From: CAWDJT01 sp963828705 | GTDB lineage: Bacteria > Desulfobacterota > Syntrophobacteria > Syntrophobacterales > Syntrophobacteraceae | Assembly: GCA_963828705.1 (NCBI GenBank) | Contig: CAWHGA010000028.1 | Span: 1 to 64,000, forward strand | Direction of reading: 5' to 3' | DNA: 64,000 nucleotides | Part shown: piece by piece, positions 29,134 through 38,758 of the stretch | Layout: every line of letters begins with the position of its first letter | How positions within the stretch are numbered: the stretch's first letter is position 1 | The notes under the pieces: model-generated | Database searches by the model: none | The model's input: only the letters and a program-made list of their open reading frames with translations | What the model was told of the DNA's origin: nothing | Translations under genes and position numbers: made by a program

Positions 29134-29876
29134 CTAGTCTCTTCCTTCACAAAATTCTCGGTAATCCTTGCCCAGATACGCCCGCTTCAGATCGCGGTCG
29201 GCCAGTAGATCCGCCGCACTACCCTCCAGCACCATCCGCCCGGTTTCCAGCACGTAGCCCCGGTCCGCCACCTGCAGAGCGGCCCGGGCATTCTGCTCCA
29301 CCAGCAAGATGGTCAGCCCCTGGTCGCGCAATTGCACCAGCGTCTCAAGGATGCGCTGCACCAACATCGGCGCCAGCCCCATCGACGGTTCATCCAACAG
29401 CAAAAGCCTGGGACGAGCCATGAGCGCACGGGCAATGGCCAGCATCTGCTGCTCACCGCCCGATAGCGTTCCCGCCTGTTGCCGAGCCCGCTCCTTGAGC
29501 ACCGGGAACAGTTCCCAGATGGTCTCCAGGTCTTCTTCCACCGCCGCTCGTTCTTTGCGTCGATAACGCAGATAGGCCCCCAAACGAAGATTGTCGATCA
29601 CGCTGAGGGGTGGGAAGATCAGCCGGCCTTCAGGCACCAGACTGATGCCTCGCTGAACAATGTGCGGTGGTGTCAGGCCCTGAAGTGGCTGTTTGTTGAA
29701 CTGAATCTCCCCCTTCCAGCCGGGCATCAAACCACAGATGGCCTGCAGTAGAGTGGTCTTGCCCGCCCCATTGGCCCCAATCAGGGCAATGAGTTCCCCG
29801 GTCGCACCGACAGGCTCACTCCGTTAATGGCCTGAATCCGGCCATAGTAACATTTCAGATTGCGAATCCGCAGCAT
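29134..29876 (-). CDS. branched-chain amino acid type ABC transporter ATPase (LivF-like), one frameshift
   Basis: The start is ATG 29876 (M-L-R-I-R-N-L-K-C-Y-Y-G). After GVSLSVRPG one G is missing from a G run at 29796-29799; restoring it gives ELIALIGANGAGKTTLL and joins the main frame with RGISLVPEGRLIFPPLSV, signature LSGGEQQMLAIARAL, Walker B RLLLLDEPSMGLAP and H-loop LLVEQNA. About 247 residues in all. Inner-membrane-associated ATPase of the second importer. It lies 35 bases after the LivG-like gene. Confidence 0.88.
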
Positions 29877-29911
29877 GGTTTCTTCCCGCCGGCGCCAGCG
29901 GGATGACTGCC

Positions 29912-30727
29912 TCAGTTCTTCCCCAGATAGGCCGCCATCACCTTTTCATCGGCTTGAATTTCCTTCGGTGTGCCTTCTGCTAGTTTCCTTCCCTGATCAA
30001 GCACCAAAATCCGGTCGGAGATTTCCATGGTGAGACTCATGTCGTGCTCCACCAGCAGCACCGTAATCCCTTGCGCCTGAATCTGCTGAATGAGCTGCCC
30101 CAGGTGCTGGGTTTCCACCGCGTTGAGCCCAGCCGCCGGTTCGTCCAGCAAGAGCAGGCGAGGCTGGGCAGCCAAGGCCCGCGCAATTTCCAGCAGACGT
30201 TGCCAGCCAAAGGGCAGATCACTGCTGCGTTGGCTCGCCTGATCCTGCAATCCCACAAATTCCAACAGAGCCATAGCGTGTTCGCGCGACTCTCGTTCTT
30301 CCCGTTGCACCCATGGCCACCGCCCGATCGCCCCCCAGAATCCACAGCGGGTGCGCACATACTGACCGACCAGGACATTTTCCTGAACCGTCAGGCTTTC
30401 GAAAAGCTCCACGTTCTGGAACGTGCGGGCAATTCCCCGGGCCACCAGTTGCGGCATGTGGCGCCCCTGGATTTCGCTTTGTTCAAACAGGATCTGGCCG
30501 CTGTCAGGCGCGTAGACTCCGGTCACCAGGTTGAAAAAGGTGGTCTTGCCGGCACCGTTGGGGCCAATGACTGCATGGATGGTCTCGGCTTGCACCGCAA
30601 AAGAAATGTCGTAGAGGGCCTGGAGTCCACCAAAAGCCTTTGAAAGGGAGCGCACTTCGAGGATGCCGTTATCGGCAGCCTCAACGCTACCTAATGCTCC
30701 AGCAGTGGTCACGTTCACGGAAATCAT
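29912..30727 (-). CDS. branched-chain amino acid type ABC transporter ATPase (LivG-like)
   Basis: 271 residues from ATG 30727, a few bases after AAGGA. It has Walker A GPNGAGKTTFFNLVTGVY, Q-loop GIARTFQNVELFESLTV, signature-region DLPFGWQRLLEIARAL, Walker B RLLLLDEPAAGLN and H-loop LLVEHDMSL, and ends VMAAYLGKN, the typical LivG tail. The first 20 residues are an extension absent from most family members. The gap of about 200 bases to the LivM-like gene upstream is longer than elsewhere in the cluster. The frame is intact. Confidence 0.9.
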   Translation of the reverse strand: MISVNVTTAGALGSVEAADNGILEVRSLSKAFGGLQALYDISFAVQAETIHAVIGPNGAGKTTFFNLVTGVYAPDSGQILFEQSEIQGRHMPQLVARGIARTFQNVELFESLTVQENVLVGQYVRTRCGFWGAIGRWPWVQREERESREHAMALLEFVGLQDQASQRSSDLPFGWQRLLEIARALAAQPRLLLLDEPAAGLNAVETQHLGQLIQQIQAQGITVLLVEHDMSLTMEISDRILVLDQGRKLAEGTPKEIQADEKVMAAYLGKN

Positions 30728-30924
30728 CCAATCCTTCGAGATTCTTGCATGGCTCCGTTTTCACCCCCATTGAAAAGCTCACAACAAATTTCGATACCTC
30801 AGGGCGAACAGCTGCAGTGAGCTGTGACGAGCCGAAATTCCATTCGTGGGGCAGCATCGAACCGTCAGCGGGTGAACGGTGATAGTGTTGCACCAAACGC
30901 CTTGGCGAAATCCCGGCGCCCCGT

Positions 30925-31914
30925 TCATGCCGCTTTGCCTTTGGTGCCCGTGGCGCGGGCCTGCCGCGAGCATTCGTAAAGGTCAATCAGTCCACGAGTC
31001 AAGCCCTGGGGCAGGAAGATCATGATCACCATGAGGATCAACCCGTATACTATCATTTCATAGTCAGCAAACACGTGCAGCCATTCAGGCAGCAGCGTCA
31101 AGACCGATGCCCCCAGGAGCGATCCCCAGACACTGGCCATCCCGCCCACGGCAACCATGGTAACCAGTCGAACTGACATGATAAAATCAAAGGAACTAGG
31201 ACTGATGAAACTCACCAGGTGCGCATACAGAAAACCCGCCAAGGCCGCCATCACAGCGCTCAAAACGAAAACCATCAATTTGAGCCGCGCCGTGTCCACC
31301 CCCACCGCCAGTGGCCGCCCGTTCGCTGTCGTGAATGGCGCGCAAAGCCCGTCCCACTCGGGATTCAACCATTCGTCGGCATAGCCCGAAAAACAGCAGA
31401 TTGGTGAACCAGACCAGATAGAAATACCCCGCACCGCTGGCAAGCATCACCCCGCCAAGGCTAAGCGGGGCAATCCCCACCAAGCCCGAAGCCCCCCCGG
31501 TCACCCCACTCCACTCCCGGAACACCACATACACGATCATGCCGAAGCCCAGCGTCCCCATCCCCAGATAATAACCGGAAAGCTTCAGGGTCGGGCACAC
31601 CGACAACGAAAGCCACGATCGCCGCCAGAAGCAGCACCAGGGGCAGCACCAGCCAGGGCGAGCACTGCCAGTGCCCGCTCAGTATGGCGCTGGCGTAGGC
31701 GCCGAGGCCAAAGAAACGCCGCATGCCCCAGCGAAATCTGGCCAGCATAACCCATCAGCATGTTGAGACCCAGGGTGAGCAGCGTATTGATCCCAATAAA
31801 GGTGAAAAGCTGCAGGTAATAGCGATTGGAGACTATCAGGCCAACCACAACGATGACCAGGAAGAAGACAACAAATGGGATACTACCGGCTAACGTCAGT
31901 TTCTCTGGTCTCAC
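30925..31914 (-). CDS. branched-chain amino acid type ABC transporter permease (LivM-like), at least three frameshifts
   Basis: Start GTG 31914. The pieces in order are FIGINTLLTLGLNMLMGYAGQISLGHAAF, then in a second frame FGLGAYASAILSGHWQCSPW, then LSGYYLGMGTLGFGMIVYVVF and ESRVGRALRAIHDSERAA, then VDTARLKLMVFVLSAVMAAL and MASVWGSLLGASVLTLLPEWL to the stop at 30925. Together they make a normal LivM of about 330 residues with its coupling loop. The breaks lie near 31720, 31600 and 31310. The other importer has an intact homolog (12535-13521), which supports this reconstruction. Confidence 0.87.
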
Positions 31915-31952
31915 GGTCTTTTCCCTGGAATGTCATTGGCTTCCCGGCCGCA

Positions 31953-32828
31953 TCAGAACCGGTGGACGGATTTCGCTCCCAAAATACCACCAGGTCGAAA
32001 ATACAGAATCAACAGCAGGAGCAGAAAAGCCATGGCATCCTTGAGACTCGATGAAAAAAAACCGGTCCCGAGGGACTCCAGAATTCCCAGGAGGAAACCA
32101 CCCAGCACCGCTCCCATGGAGCTGCCCAAGCCGCCGAGCATGGCCGCGCAAAAACCTTTGAGCCCTAGCAGCGTGCCCATGTCGTAGCTGCACATGGTGA
32201 TCGGGGCAATGATCATGCCCCCCACCGCCCCCATGGCGGCACTAATGGCGAAGGCAAACAGCACCATGCGTTCACTGGGAATGCCCAACAGTGACGCGGC
32301 CTTCTTGTTGATGGCACAGGCCTGCATAGCCTTGCCAGTCAGGGTGCGTTTGAAGAAGACCTGCAGACCCAACACGACGATCAGCACAATCCCGATGATC
32401 CACAAGCTCTGCGGCAGAAGGCTGGCGCCGGCGATCCGCAGCGGGGCGTGTTTGGAAAAAGAGGCGACGCTATAGGCGTCTTTTCCCCAACCCAACATGG
32501 CCACACCACGCAGAAAAATGGACACCCCCACGGTAATGATCACCAGTACAATGGGGTGGGGCCGCCGTACCGTGCGGATCGCCAACCGTTCGAAGACCAT
32601 TCCCAACAGCGCCACGCCCACCACGGTTATGGCGAAAGCCACCGCCAGCGGCAGATGGCAGCCACTCCACAGGGTCACGAAGCTCAATGCGCCCAGCATG
32701 ACAAATTCACCCTGGGCAAAATTGATCAGGTCCGTGGCGCTGTAGAGCATGGTGAAACCCAAAGCGATGATGGCGTAGATCGCTCCGTTGGTCACACCGG
32801 CAAACAGATATTGCAGGATTTCTTCCAT
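31953..32828 (-). CDS. branched-chain amino acid type ABC transporter permease (LivH-like)
   Basis: 291 residues from ATG 32828 (M-E-E-I-L-Q-Y-L-F-A-G); the open frame runs further upstream without family resemblance. NGAIYAIIALGFTMLYSATDLINFAQGEFVMLG is the LivH N-terminal motif, and GKAMQACAINKKAASLLGI is the coupling loop. About eight hydrophobic helices. It is separated from the binding-protein gene by a 14-bp perfect stem-loop, which may set the ratio of binding protein to permease. The frame is intact. Confidence 0.9.
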   Translation of the reverse strand: MEEILQYLFAGVTNGAIYAIIALGFTMLYSATDLINFAQGEFVMLGALSFVTLWSGCHLPLAVAFAITVVGVALLGMVFERLAIRTVRRPHPIVLVIITVGVSIFLRGVAMLGWGKDAYSVASFSKHAPLRIAGASLLPQSLWIIGIVLIVVLGLQVFFKRTLTGKAMQACAINKKAASLLGIPSERMVLFAFAISAAMGAVGGMIIAPITMCSYDMGTLLGLKGFCAAMLGGLGSSMGAVLGGFLLGILESLGTGFFSSSLKDAMAFLLLLLILYFRPGGILGAKSVHRF

Positions 32829-33020
32829 AAAATCAAAACACCGAAACCAAGACACAACACGCATGCAACGGAACACGATAGCACTTCCGTTCATGGCTCG
32901 ATACCTCTCCACGAACGGAGATACAGCACGGTGCGGATGCAGAAATCCGTTGCCCCAAGGCATCGAATGGGGTGAAAAGGACTTCTGCAAGAGGCTCTAT
33001 TGTGCGGCTCTGTACCAGGC

Positions 33021-33057
33021 AAGGTCCAGACCTGTGCAACCGTCAGGTCTGGACCTT
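33021..33057 (-). promoter_or_regulatory. perfect 14-bp intercistronic stem-loop between livK-like and livH-like genes
   Basis: AAGGTCCAGACCTG (33021-33034) and CAGGTCTGGACCTT (33044-33057) are exact reverse complements around a 9-base loop. No T-run follows on the minus strand, so it is more likely an mRNA-stabilising or attenuating hairpin than a full terminator. It lies 26 bases after the binding-protein stop. Confidence 0.6.
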
Positions 33058-33082
33058 GGCCTAGCCAGCCAACAGCTTCGGC

Positions 33083-34252
33083 TCAGGGCAGGATCGCCCA
33101 GGCGCCCTTCTGGATGCGGACCATCACGAAAGCATCTTCCCCCAGGCCGTTGTGATCCTTGGCTGAGAAATTGAAAGTGCCGCTGACTCCCAGGTAGCCG
33201 GTGAGCTTTTCGATGTTGTCGCGAATCTTGTCGCGATTGCCGGCTGGTTCCCTTGAGCGCTTTGGCCAGGATGCCCATGGCGTCATAGGCATAGCCGCCG
33301 AAGCCGGAGACCGGCATCTTGTAACGGCCTTCGAAATCCTTGCTGTACTGCAGGAGCACCGGCCGGTGCACGTCGGTTTCCGGAAGCAGGTTGGCCACCA
33401 GGATCTTACCGGTGGGCAGGATGATCCCTTCGGCGGCATCACCAGCCAGTTCGATGAACTTGGGCGAAGCCACACCGTGGCTCTGATACAGTGGGATGGT
33501 GATGCTCAACTGCTGCATGTTCTTGGCCACCACCGCCGGCCCAGGATTGGTTCCCCAGCAGATGATCGCGTCCGGCTGAGCCTTGCGGATCTTGGTCAAC
33601 TGCGCGGTCATGTCGGTGTCTTTGGCATCGAAGCTTTCGGCCTGGACGATCTCCATCTTAAAGGCGGCGGCCTGGGCCAGCAGCTGTTCCTTGCCGCTTT
33701 CACCGAAGGCGTTGGCCACGGTAATGATGCCGATCTTCTTGATGTTTTGCTTCTGCATGTACTTGTAGATGGCGGCCACCGCCAGCACGTCGCTTTGGGC
33801 GGTCTTGAACACCTAGGGCTTCACCGGATCGGTGATCTTGATCCCGGCCGCACAGCTGATCAGGGGCACCTTGGCCTGTTCCAGGACGGGCACAATGGCC
33901 AGAGTGGTCGGCGTGAGGCTGGGACCAATGACGGCCAGCACGTTGTCCTTGCTGATCAGTTTATTGGCAGCCAGATTCGCTTTGGTGGGATCGCCTTCGT
34001 CATCATAGATGACCGCTTCCAGCAGATGCCCGTCGATGCCGCCCTGGGCGTTGATGGCGTCAACCACCATTTCCATGCTCTTCTTTTCGGGATCACCCAG
34101 GAAGGATTGGGGGCCGGTCACCGAAAAGATCCCCCCGATCTTGTAAGGTTCCGCACTCCAGCCACGACCGGAACCAACAGCCCCAGGCACACCAGCGCCC
34201 AAATCAGAGTTACCCCTGACCTTCCAGCCATTGCGTCTTCAGGATGTTTCAT
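33083..34252 (-). CDS. branched-chain amino acid type ABC transporter substrate-binding protein, frameshifts and one in-frame TAG
   Basis: The start is ATG 34252 after AAGGAGG. Signal peptide SGVTLIWALVCLGLLVPVVAG, then a shift near 34165 into SAEPYKIGGIFSVTGPQSFLGD. Family segments VVDAINAQGGIDG, ISKDNVLAVIGPSLTPTTLA and VPLISCAAGIKITDPVKP lead to a TAG at 33813-33815 where homologs would be expected to have Trp, after which VFKTAQSDVLAVAAI continues in the same frame. A further shift near 33245 leads to IEKLTGYLGVSGTFNFS and the stop at 33083. About 388 residues. HAAT-family periplasmic binding protein, possibly for an aromatic acid or amino acid given the neighbouring PaaK ligases. Confidence 0.87.
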
Positions 34253-34306
34253 GTTTTCCTCCTTGTTGGCTTCTGCTTGCCCGATCAATCACCAACCGAC
34301 ATCACC

Positions 34307-34737
34307 CTACATGGTGTACACCTTGCTCCCATTGATCACGGTCACGCCATTGGCCGTCAGCACTTTCACCGCTTCGTCCAGGTTGTCAAACCGGAAGATG
34401 ATCACCGCGTTGTCGCCGCTCTGCTGAACAAACGCGTACATGTACTCCACATTGACGTTGGCCCGGAAGAGCACATCCAGGATCTTGTGCAGACCACCCG
34501 GCCGGTCTTCCACTTCCACCGCCACCACGTCGGTTTTGCCCACGGTAAAACCTTGTTGGACAGGACTTCCTTGGCTTTGTCGTTGTCGTTGACGATCAGC
34601 CGCAGGATGCCAAAATCGGAGGTGTCCGCCAGGGACAGGGCGCGGATGTTGATCCCCGCTTCCGACAGAATCCGGGCCACTTCCGCCAGTCGCCCCGCCT
34701 TGTTTTCCAAAAAGACCGAAATCTGTTCTACTCGCAT
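34307..34737 (-). CDS. ACT-domain protein (tandem ACT), one frameshift
   Basis: About 143 residues from ATG 34737, preceded by GGGAGG. The first ACT domain is VEQISVFLENKAGRLAEVARIL to GILRLIVNDNDKAKEVL; one base is missing near 34550 after VLSNKG, and restoring it joins VGKTDVVAVEVEDRPGGLHKIL to VYTM, the second ACT domain. ACT domains bind amino acids. Proteins of this build are often found beside PaaK and indolepyruvate oxidoreductase genes in anaerobes; the oxidoreductase is not in this window. A sensor of aromatic amino acids for this cluster is a reasonable inference. 34738-34818 separates it from the ligase. Confidence 0.83.
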
Positions 34738-34818
34738 CGTTGTCCTCCCTCTGATACTGCCAGGTTGCCGATCACACAATCCTGCCCTGCCCGGTGAGCA
34801 TACCAGAGCAATGGCTGC

Positions 34819-36124
34819 TTAGATCTTGCGGTTGTCGATCACCCGCTTGGCCTTTCCCTTCGCTGCGCGCGATGGTTTTCGGCTCCACCAGCTTCACCTT
34901 GGCCGAAACTCCCAGATATTCCTTGATGTTCTTGGAAATCTTGCTTTCCAGGTTCTGCAGCTTTTTCACCTCATCGGAAAAGGTCTGCTCACCGAGCTCC
35001 ACCAGGACCGTCAGGATATCCAGGTTTTCCTCACGGTCCACCACCAGCTGGTAGTGCGGCTCGACCCCTTCCATTTCCATGAGCACGCTTTCGATCTGCG
35101 ACGGGAACACGTTGACCCCGCGAATGATGAGCATGTCGTCGGTGCGCCCGCTCACCCGGTTCATCCGGAGATGCGTGCGCCCGCAGATGCAGGGTTCCGG
35201 ATTGAGCGAGGTGATGTCGCGCGTGCGATAGCGGATCACCGGAAAGGCTTCCTTGGTGATGGAGGTGAACACCAGTTCCCCGGTTTCGCCCGTAGGGAAG
35301 GACTTCACCGGTTTCGGGATTGATGATTTCCGGGATGAAATGGTCTTCGAAGACGTGCAGCCCGTTCTTGGCTTCGACACATTCCACGGCCACCCCCGGC
35401 CCCATCACTTCACTCAGACCGTAGATGTCGATGGCATCGAGATGGAGTTTGCGTTCGATCTCTTCCCGCATCTTCTCCGACCAGGGTTCGGCTCCGAACA
35501 GACCCGATTTGAACTTCAGGTCGCTGAAGCCAATACCCATTTCGACGGCCACCTCTGCCAGGTAGAGGGCATAGGAGGGGGTACAGGTGAGGATCGTCGG
35601 GCCAAAGTCCTTCATGATCATGATCTGCCGTTTGGTGTTGCCGCCGGATATGGGAATGACCGAGGCCCCCAGCCGTTCTGCACCGTAGTGGACGCCGAGG
35701 CCACCGGTGAACAGTCCGTAGCCGTAGGCATTGTGGATGATGTCGCCCGCGGGTGGCGCCGCCGGCAGCCAGAGCCCGGGCCATGCAGCTCCGACCAGGT
35801 CTCGATGTCCCGTGCGGTGTAGCCCACCACGGTCGGTTTGCCGGTGGTGCCCGACGAGGCGTGGATGCGCACCACGTTGTCCATGGGCACGGCAAACATG
35901 CCGAACGGATAATTGTCTCGCAGGTCCTGCTTGGTGGTGAACGGCACCCGCTGGAGGTCCTTCAGGGATTTGATGTCAGCCGGGGTGATCCCGGCTTCCT
36001 GGAATTTGTTGCGATAGAACGGCACCATGGCGTAGACTCGCTCGAGGGTCGCCTGCAGCCGCCGCAATTGAATGGCTTCCAAAGCCTCACGCGGCAAGGT
36101 TTCAAATTCCACGTTGTAGATCAT
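34819..36124 (-). CDS. paaK: phenylacetate-CoA ligase PaaK, several frameshifts
   Basis: About 433 residues from ATG 36124 after GCAGGAGGT. AMP-forming ligase: VYAMVPFYRNKFQEAGI, P-loop HASSGTTGKPTVVGYTARD, then (shift near 35780) the region around GGNTKRQIMIMKDFGPTIL, IDIYGLSEVMGPGVAVECVEAK, (shift near 35300) GELVFTSITKEAFPVIRYRTRD, CICGRTHLRMNRVSGRTDDM and LIIRGVNVFPSQIE. An extra base near 34858 hides the natural end KAKRVIDNRKI; the stop is then TAA at 34821-34819. It activates phenylacetate or a related aryl acid in the cytoplasm. It is the first gene of the minus-strand cluster with the ACT protein and the second importer. Confidence 0.9.
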
Positions 36125-36293
36125 GCGTTCTACCTCCTGCCTCAAGAATTGAATTTACCAGCGTCAGCGTACACTGCAGCCGAAAACCGTCGTGTCCAGA
36201 ATGACGACCATCCCTAGAATCCAGGCGGCCATCCCCGGCACAGTCGGTTATGGACTCGGCAGGTTGCGCGCACACGCTTCAGTGCATAAGTAA

Positions 36294-36374
36294 AGAGCCG
36301 CGGGGTTGGTCCCCGCGGCTCTCAAAAAACACGAAGACCATGGAGCCCGTCTTGCGTCTACCCATGGTCTTTTT
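36294..36374 (-). terminator. two tandem hairpins between the TPR gene and paaK
   Basis: AGAGCCGCGGGG (36294-36305) pairs perfectly with CCCCGCGGCTCT (36311-36322), loop of five. AAGACCATGG (36334-36343) pairs with CCATGGTCTT (36362-36371). On the minus strand the second is met first and is followed by CGTGTTTTTT, then the GC-rich one. They lie between genes 36587 and 36124 and would end the TPR transcript. The rest of 36125-36586 shows no gene. Confidence 0.6.
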
Positions 36375-36586
36375 GGCTTCAGGTGTGGTCTAGGCTATCT
36401 CCCCGCGACCTGGCTCCCATGGGTAGACTTCTTAAAGAAGAAGTACCAGGAAAACCCACAAAAGCAAAAATGACGGGGATAGCGCATTATCCTTACTTCC
36501 GCCTCGTAGTGCAGTCACCTGCGGTCGTCACACCTACAAGTTTCTCGGATAGCGAATCAGACCACTGCTGTCAAGGAAAAACCGGC

Positions 36587-37336
36587 CTATTGCGGGGAAT
36601 TCTGGGCTGGGGCCGGCCCCGGCGAGTGGCCGATCAGTCCCACCTGGGCTAGCCCTGCCTGAATGATACCATCAGCAGGGTAGGTGCCTTCCTGTTCCAA
36701 GGCTTTGTGGAAGTGCTCAGCAGCCTTGGCGAAGTCATGTTTAGCAGCGAAAAGCTGCCCCAATTGCCATTGGACCTCACGGGCCAAAGCCGGCCCTGCC
36801 GCTTTCTCCAACGCCGCACACTGGGTCAACGCTTCGTCCAACTGGTTCAAGGCCCGGTAACTCATCACCAGTCGCCGGCGAACCAACGCCTGGGCCGCAG
36901 GAGTGGCTTTGAAGTTATGAAGGTTCTTCTGATCCCAGACGATGGCCTGATCATACTGTCCCGTCTGGAAATACGCCTGAGCCAGGTCCACCTGAGCCGT
37001 CCGCGCTGCCCGCGTTCCGCGGTATTGTTCACAAAGACTCTTGAGCTCCGAAATCAGCGGGCCCCACGCCGGAACATCGGGATTCTGCTGGTTAGCAAGC
37101 TTGCCGAGGGTATGAGCATACTGCATTTGAGCACGCCGTTCGCGTACCTGCTCGTAAGACGTATACCCCCAAACCAGCACTATGGCCACCAACAACCCAA
37201 TGCCACCGCCGATGAACCAATGTTGTCGAGCCCGAATCCAACTCACCGCCTGTTCGGGGACCATAATGAGGTCTCCCCCCCTGCGAACTTCCTTCTGGAC
37301 ATCCTTGGGGTTTGACTTGATTTTTTGCTTGGCCAA
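36587..37336 (-). CDS. membrane-anchored tetratricopeptide protein (YfgM-like)
   Basis: 249 residues if started at TTG 37336, eight bases after AAGGAG; the frame is open for 71 more codons upstream but that part looks non-coding. Layout: a short basic cytoplasmic N-terminus (AKQKIKSNPKDVQKEVRRGG), one transmembrane helix (WFIGGGIGLLVAIVLVWGY), then TPR-like helices (ARTAQVDLAQAYFQTGQYDQA, VRRRLVMSYRALNQLDEALTQC, ALAREVQWQLGQLFAAKHDFAKAAEHFHKAL). The build matches YfgM-type periplasmic TPR proteins that assist protein folding with the Sec translocon. The C-terminus is Pro/Gly-rich. It stands alone, with hairpins after it. 37337-37651 shows no gene. Confidence 0.72.
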   Translation of the reverse strand: MAKQKIKSNPKDVQKEVRRGGDLIMVPEQAVSWIRARQHWFIGGGIGLLVAIVLVWGYTSYEQVRERRAQMQYAHTLGKLANQQNPDVPAWGPLISELKSLCEQYRGTRAARTAQVDLAQAYFQTGQYDQAIVWDQKNLHNFKATPAAQALVRRRLVMSYRALNQLDEALTQCAALEKAAGPALAREVQWQLGQLFAAKHDFAKAAEHFHKALEQEGTYPADGIIQAGLAQVGLIGHSPGPAPAQNSPQ

Positions 37337-37651
37337 ACTCGCTACTCCTTCATGCTCTACCTGGGACAGGTCCCAGATTGTCTTAGAGCTTGTTTGAGAA
37401 TTGCCCTTTTTGGCTGGGGCTCCCCCCGTACTTGGAAGATAGTGTGCAAGCGCATTCAAGGCCGGCTTTGTAACAGCCCGCCAGCCATCCTTTGCAGAGA
37501 GCTTAGGATCCTCAGACACGCTCTTGGAGGCTACCTCAATACCCGCCACTCACATGACACGCCAGACATGTGCGCGCATTGAACTTCCCACGGGCTCACC
37601 TGGGGTCCTTGGGTCTTGGCGTGAAGGTAGACTATTGAGATTGGCACCAAG

Positions 37652-38161
37652 TCACATCTCGTTTTTTGCCGCTCCGATCCCATAACACGCCAGCACACGC
37701 TCGATGACATCCGTAGTGGAAACACCCTCCACCAAGGGCACCTGCACAACCCGCCCACCTAGAGATTCAACAAAATCCGCACCAATAATCCGTTCACGAG
37801 GCCAATCTGCACCTTTGGCTAAAACATCGGGCTGGAGTTGCTCGATGATGGCCAGCGGGTCCGGTTCGGCAAAAATGACCACGACATCCACACAATGCAA
37901 CGCTGCCAGGACTTCACTGCGTTCCTCCTGACTGACCACTGGGCGGCTCGACCCCTTGATCCGACGCACCGATAGATCGCTGTTGATGCCCACCACCAGC
38001 ATCTCGCCCAACTCGCGGGCCTCCTCCAAATAGCGCACATGCCCACGATGGAGCAAGTCAAAGCAGCCGTTGGTGAACACCACCCGGCGCCCTTCCTGCC
38101 GAGCTGCCTGGCACAGGGCTTGTGCTTCTCGAATTGATTTGATTTTGTCTCTGGCTTTCAT
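37652..38161 (-). CDS. D-glycero-beta-D-manno-heptose 1-phosphate adenylyltransferase (HldE C-domain / RfaE2-like)
   Basis: 169 residues from ATG 38161. Nucleotidyltransferase with VVFTNGCFDLLHRGHVRYLEEAR (the HxGH motif), LVVGINSDLSVRRIKG, RPVVSQEERSEVLAAL, ADWPRERIIGADFVESLGG and the C-terminal VEGVSTTDVIERVL with the STT motif. It transfers AMP from ATP to heptose-1-phosphate for LPS inner-core synthesis. In E. coli the kinase and transferase are fused as HldE; here the transferase is a separate gene and no kinase is in the window. It fits the LPS genes elsewhere in the window. The frame is intact. Confidence 0.9.
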   Translation of the reverse strand: MKARDKIKSIREAQALCQAARQEGRRVVFTNGCFDLLHRGHVRYLEEARELGEMLVVGINSDLSVRRIKGSSRPVVSQEERSEVLAALHCVDVVVIFAEPDPLAIIEQLQPDVLAKGADWPRERIIGADFVESLGGRVVQVPLVEGVSTTDVIERVLACYGIGAAKNEM

Positions 38162-38287
38162 GCGGGTGGAAGGATACCTGCGGGAATTGACCGTTTTCCA
38201 AACAACGGTCCACAAACCACAGGGACTACCTCAGAGGGGTGAATCACACCACCGACCGTTGGCCATTCACAGTTGATGATGCCAGAG

Positions 38288-38758
38288 TTAGCCATTACGG
38301 CCGAGGGGCCGCTCCATGAGTCGTCCAATAACCACATCCAATTCTGCATCGAGCATATGCGGGTGCAGGGAGAATTGATCGCTGTCCAAGGCATCAATCA
38401 AACCTTCGCGGTACATTTGTGCCCAAAAAAGAAGACTTTCCTCGTTGACATTCTTGACCCGGATGATCCCCGGGTCTTCTACGTAGAGTTCGCCACCAAA
38501 AATCTTCCTGAGAAGTTGCAGCGCCCGTCGCCCTTCTCCCAGTCGTTTCGCCCCCGTAATCTGCACATGGTAAAGCGTGATCTCCTTGGTTCCTTGCTCT
38601 GATAAGGACAGACTCAATTCGCCTCGAAAACAGCCGGGCTTTTCAAAGGCCAGGATCTCCATAGGTCCAAAGCCTTTGAGAATGGTCAACAGCTCTTTGA
38701 CTGTCAGATCATTATACGCAGCCTTCCAGATGATTCCTTTCCACTCGATCTCCGCCAC
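38288..38758 (-). CDS. uncharacterised 156-residue protein
   Basis: I do not recognise the family. The protein is soluble, with no signal peptide or membrane helix. It opens AEIEWKGIIWKAAYNDLTVK, continues GFGPMEILAFEKPGCFRGEL and KEITLYHVQITGAKRLGEGR, and ends acidic then basic (MLDAELDVVIGRLMERPLGRNG). Charge and hydrophobic spacing suggest a folded alpha/beta domain of about 130 residues. The start at 38758 has no strong ribosome binding site. It lies between the heptose adenylyltransferase and a gene-poor stretch. Regular codon use and length support a real gene. Confidence 0.55.
   Translation of the reverse strand: MAEIEWKGIIWKAAYNDLTVKELLTILKGFGPMEILAFEKPGCFRGELSLSLSEQGTKEITLYHVQITGAKRLGEGRRALQLLRKIFGGELYVEDPGIIRVKNVNEESLLFWAQMYREGLIDALDSDQFSLHPHMLDAELDVVIGRLMERPLGRNG

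Noticed and set aside
33813..33815. TAG read as pyrrolysine or another recoded residue
   Set aside because: No Pyl genes are seen and Trp (TGG) fits the context; a single substitution is simpler.
33201..34427. 408-codon plus-strand frame opposite the second binding-protein gene
   Set aside because: Antisense shadow; the minus strand encodes recognisable HAAT and ACT proteins.
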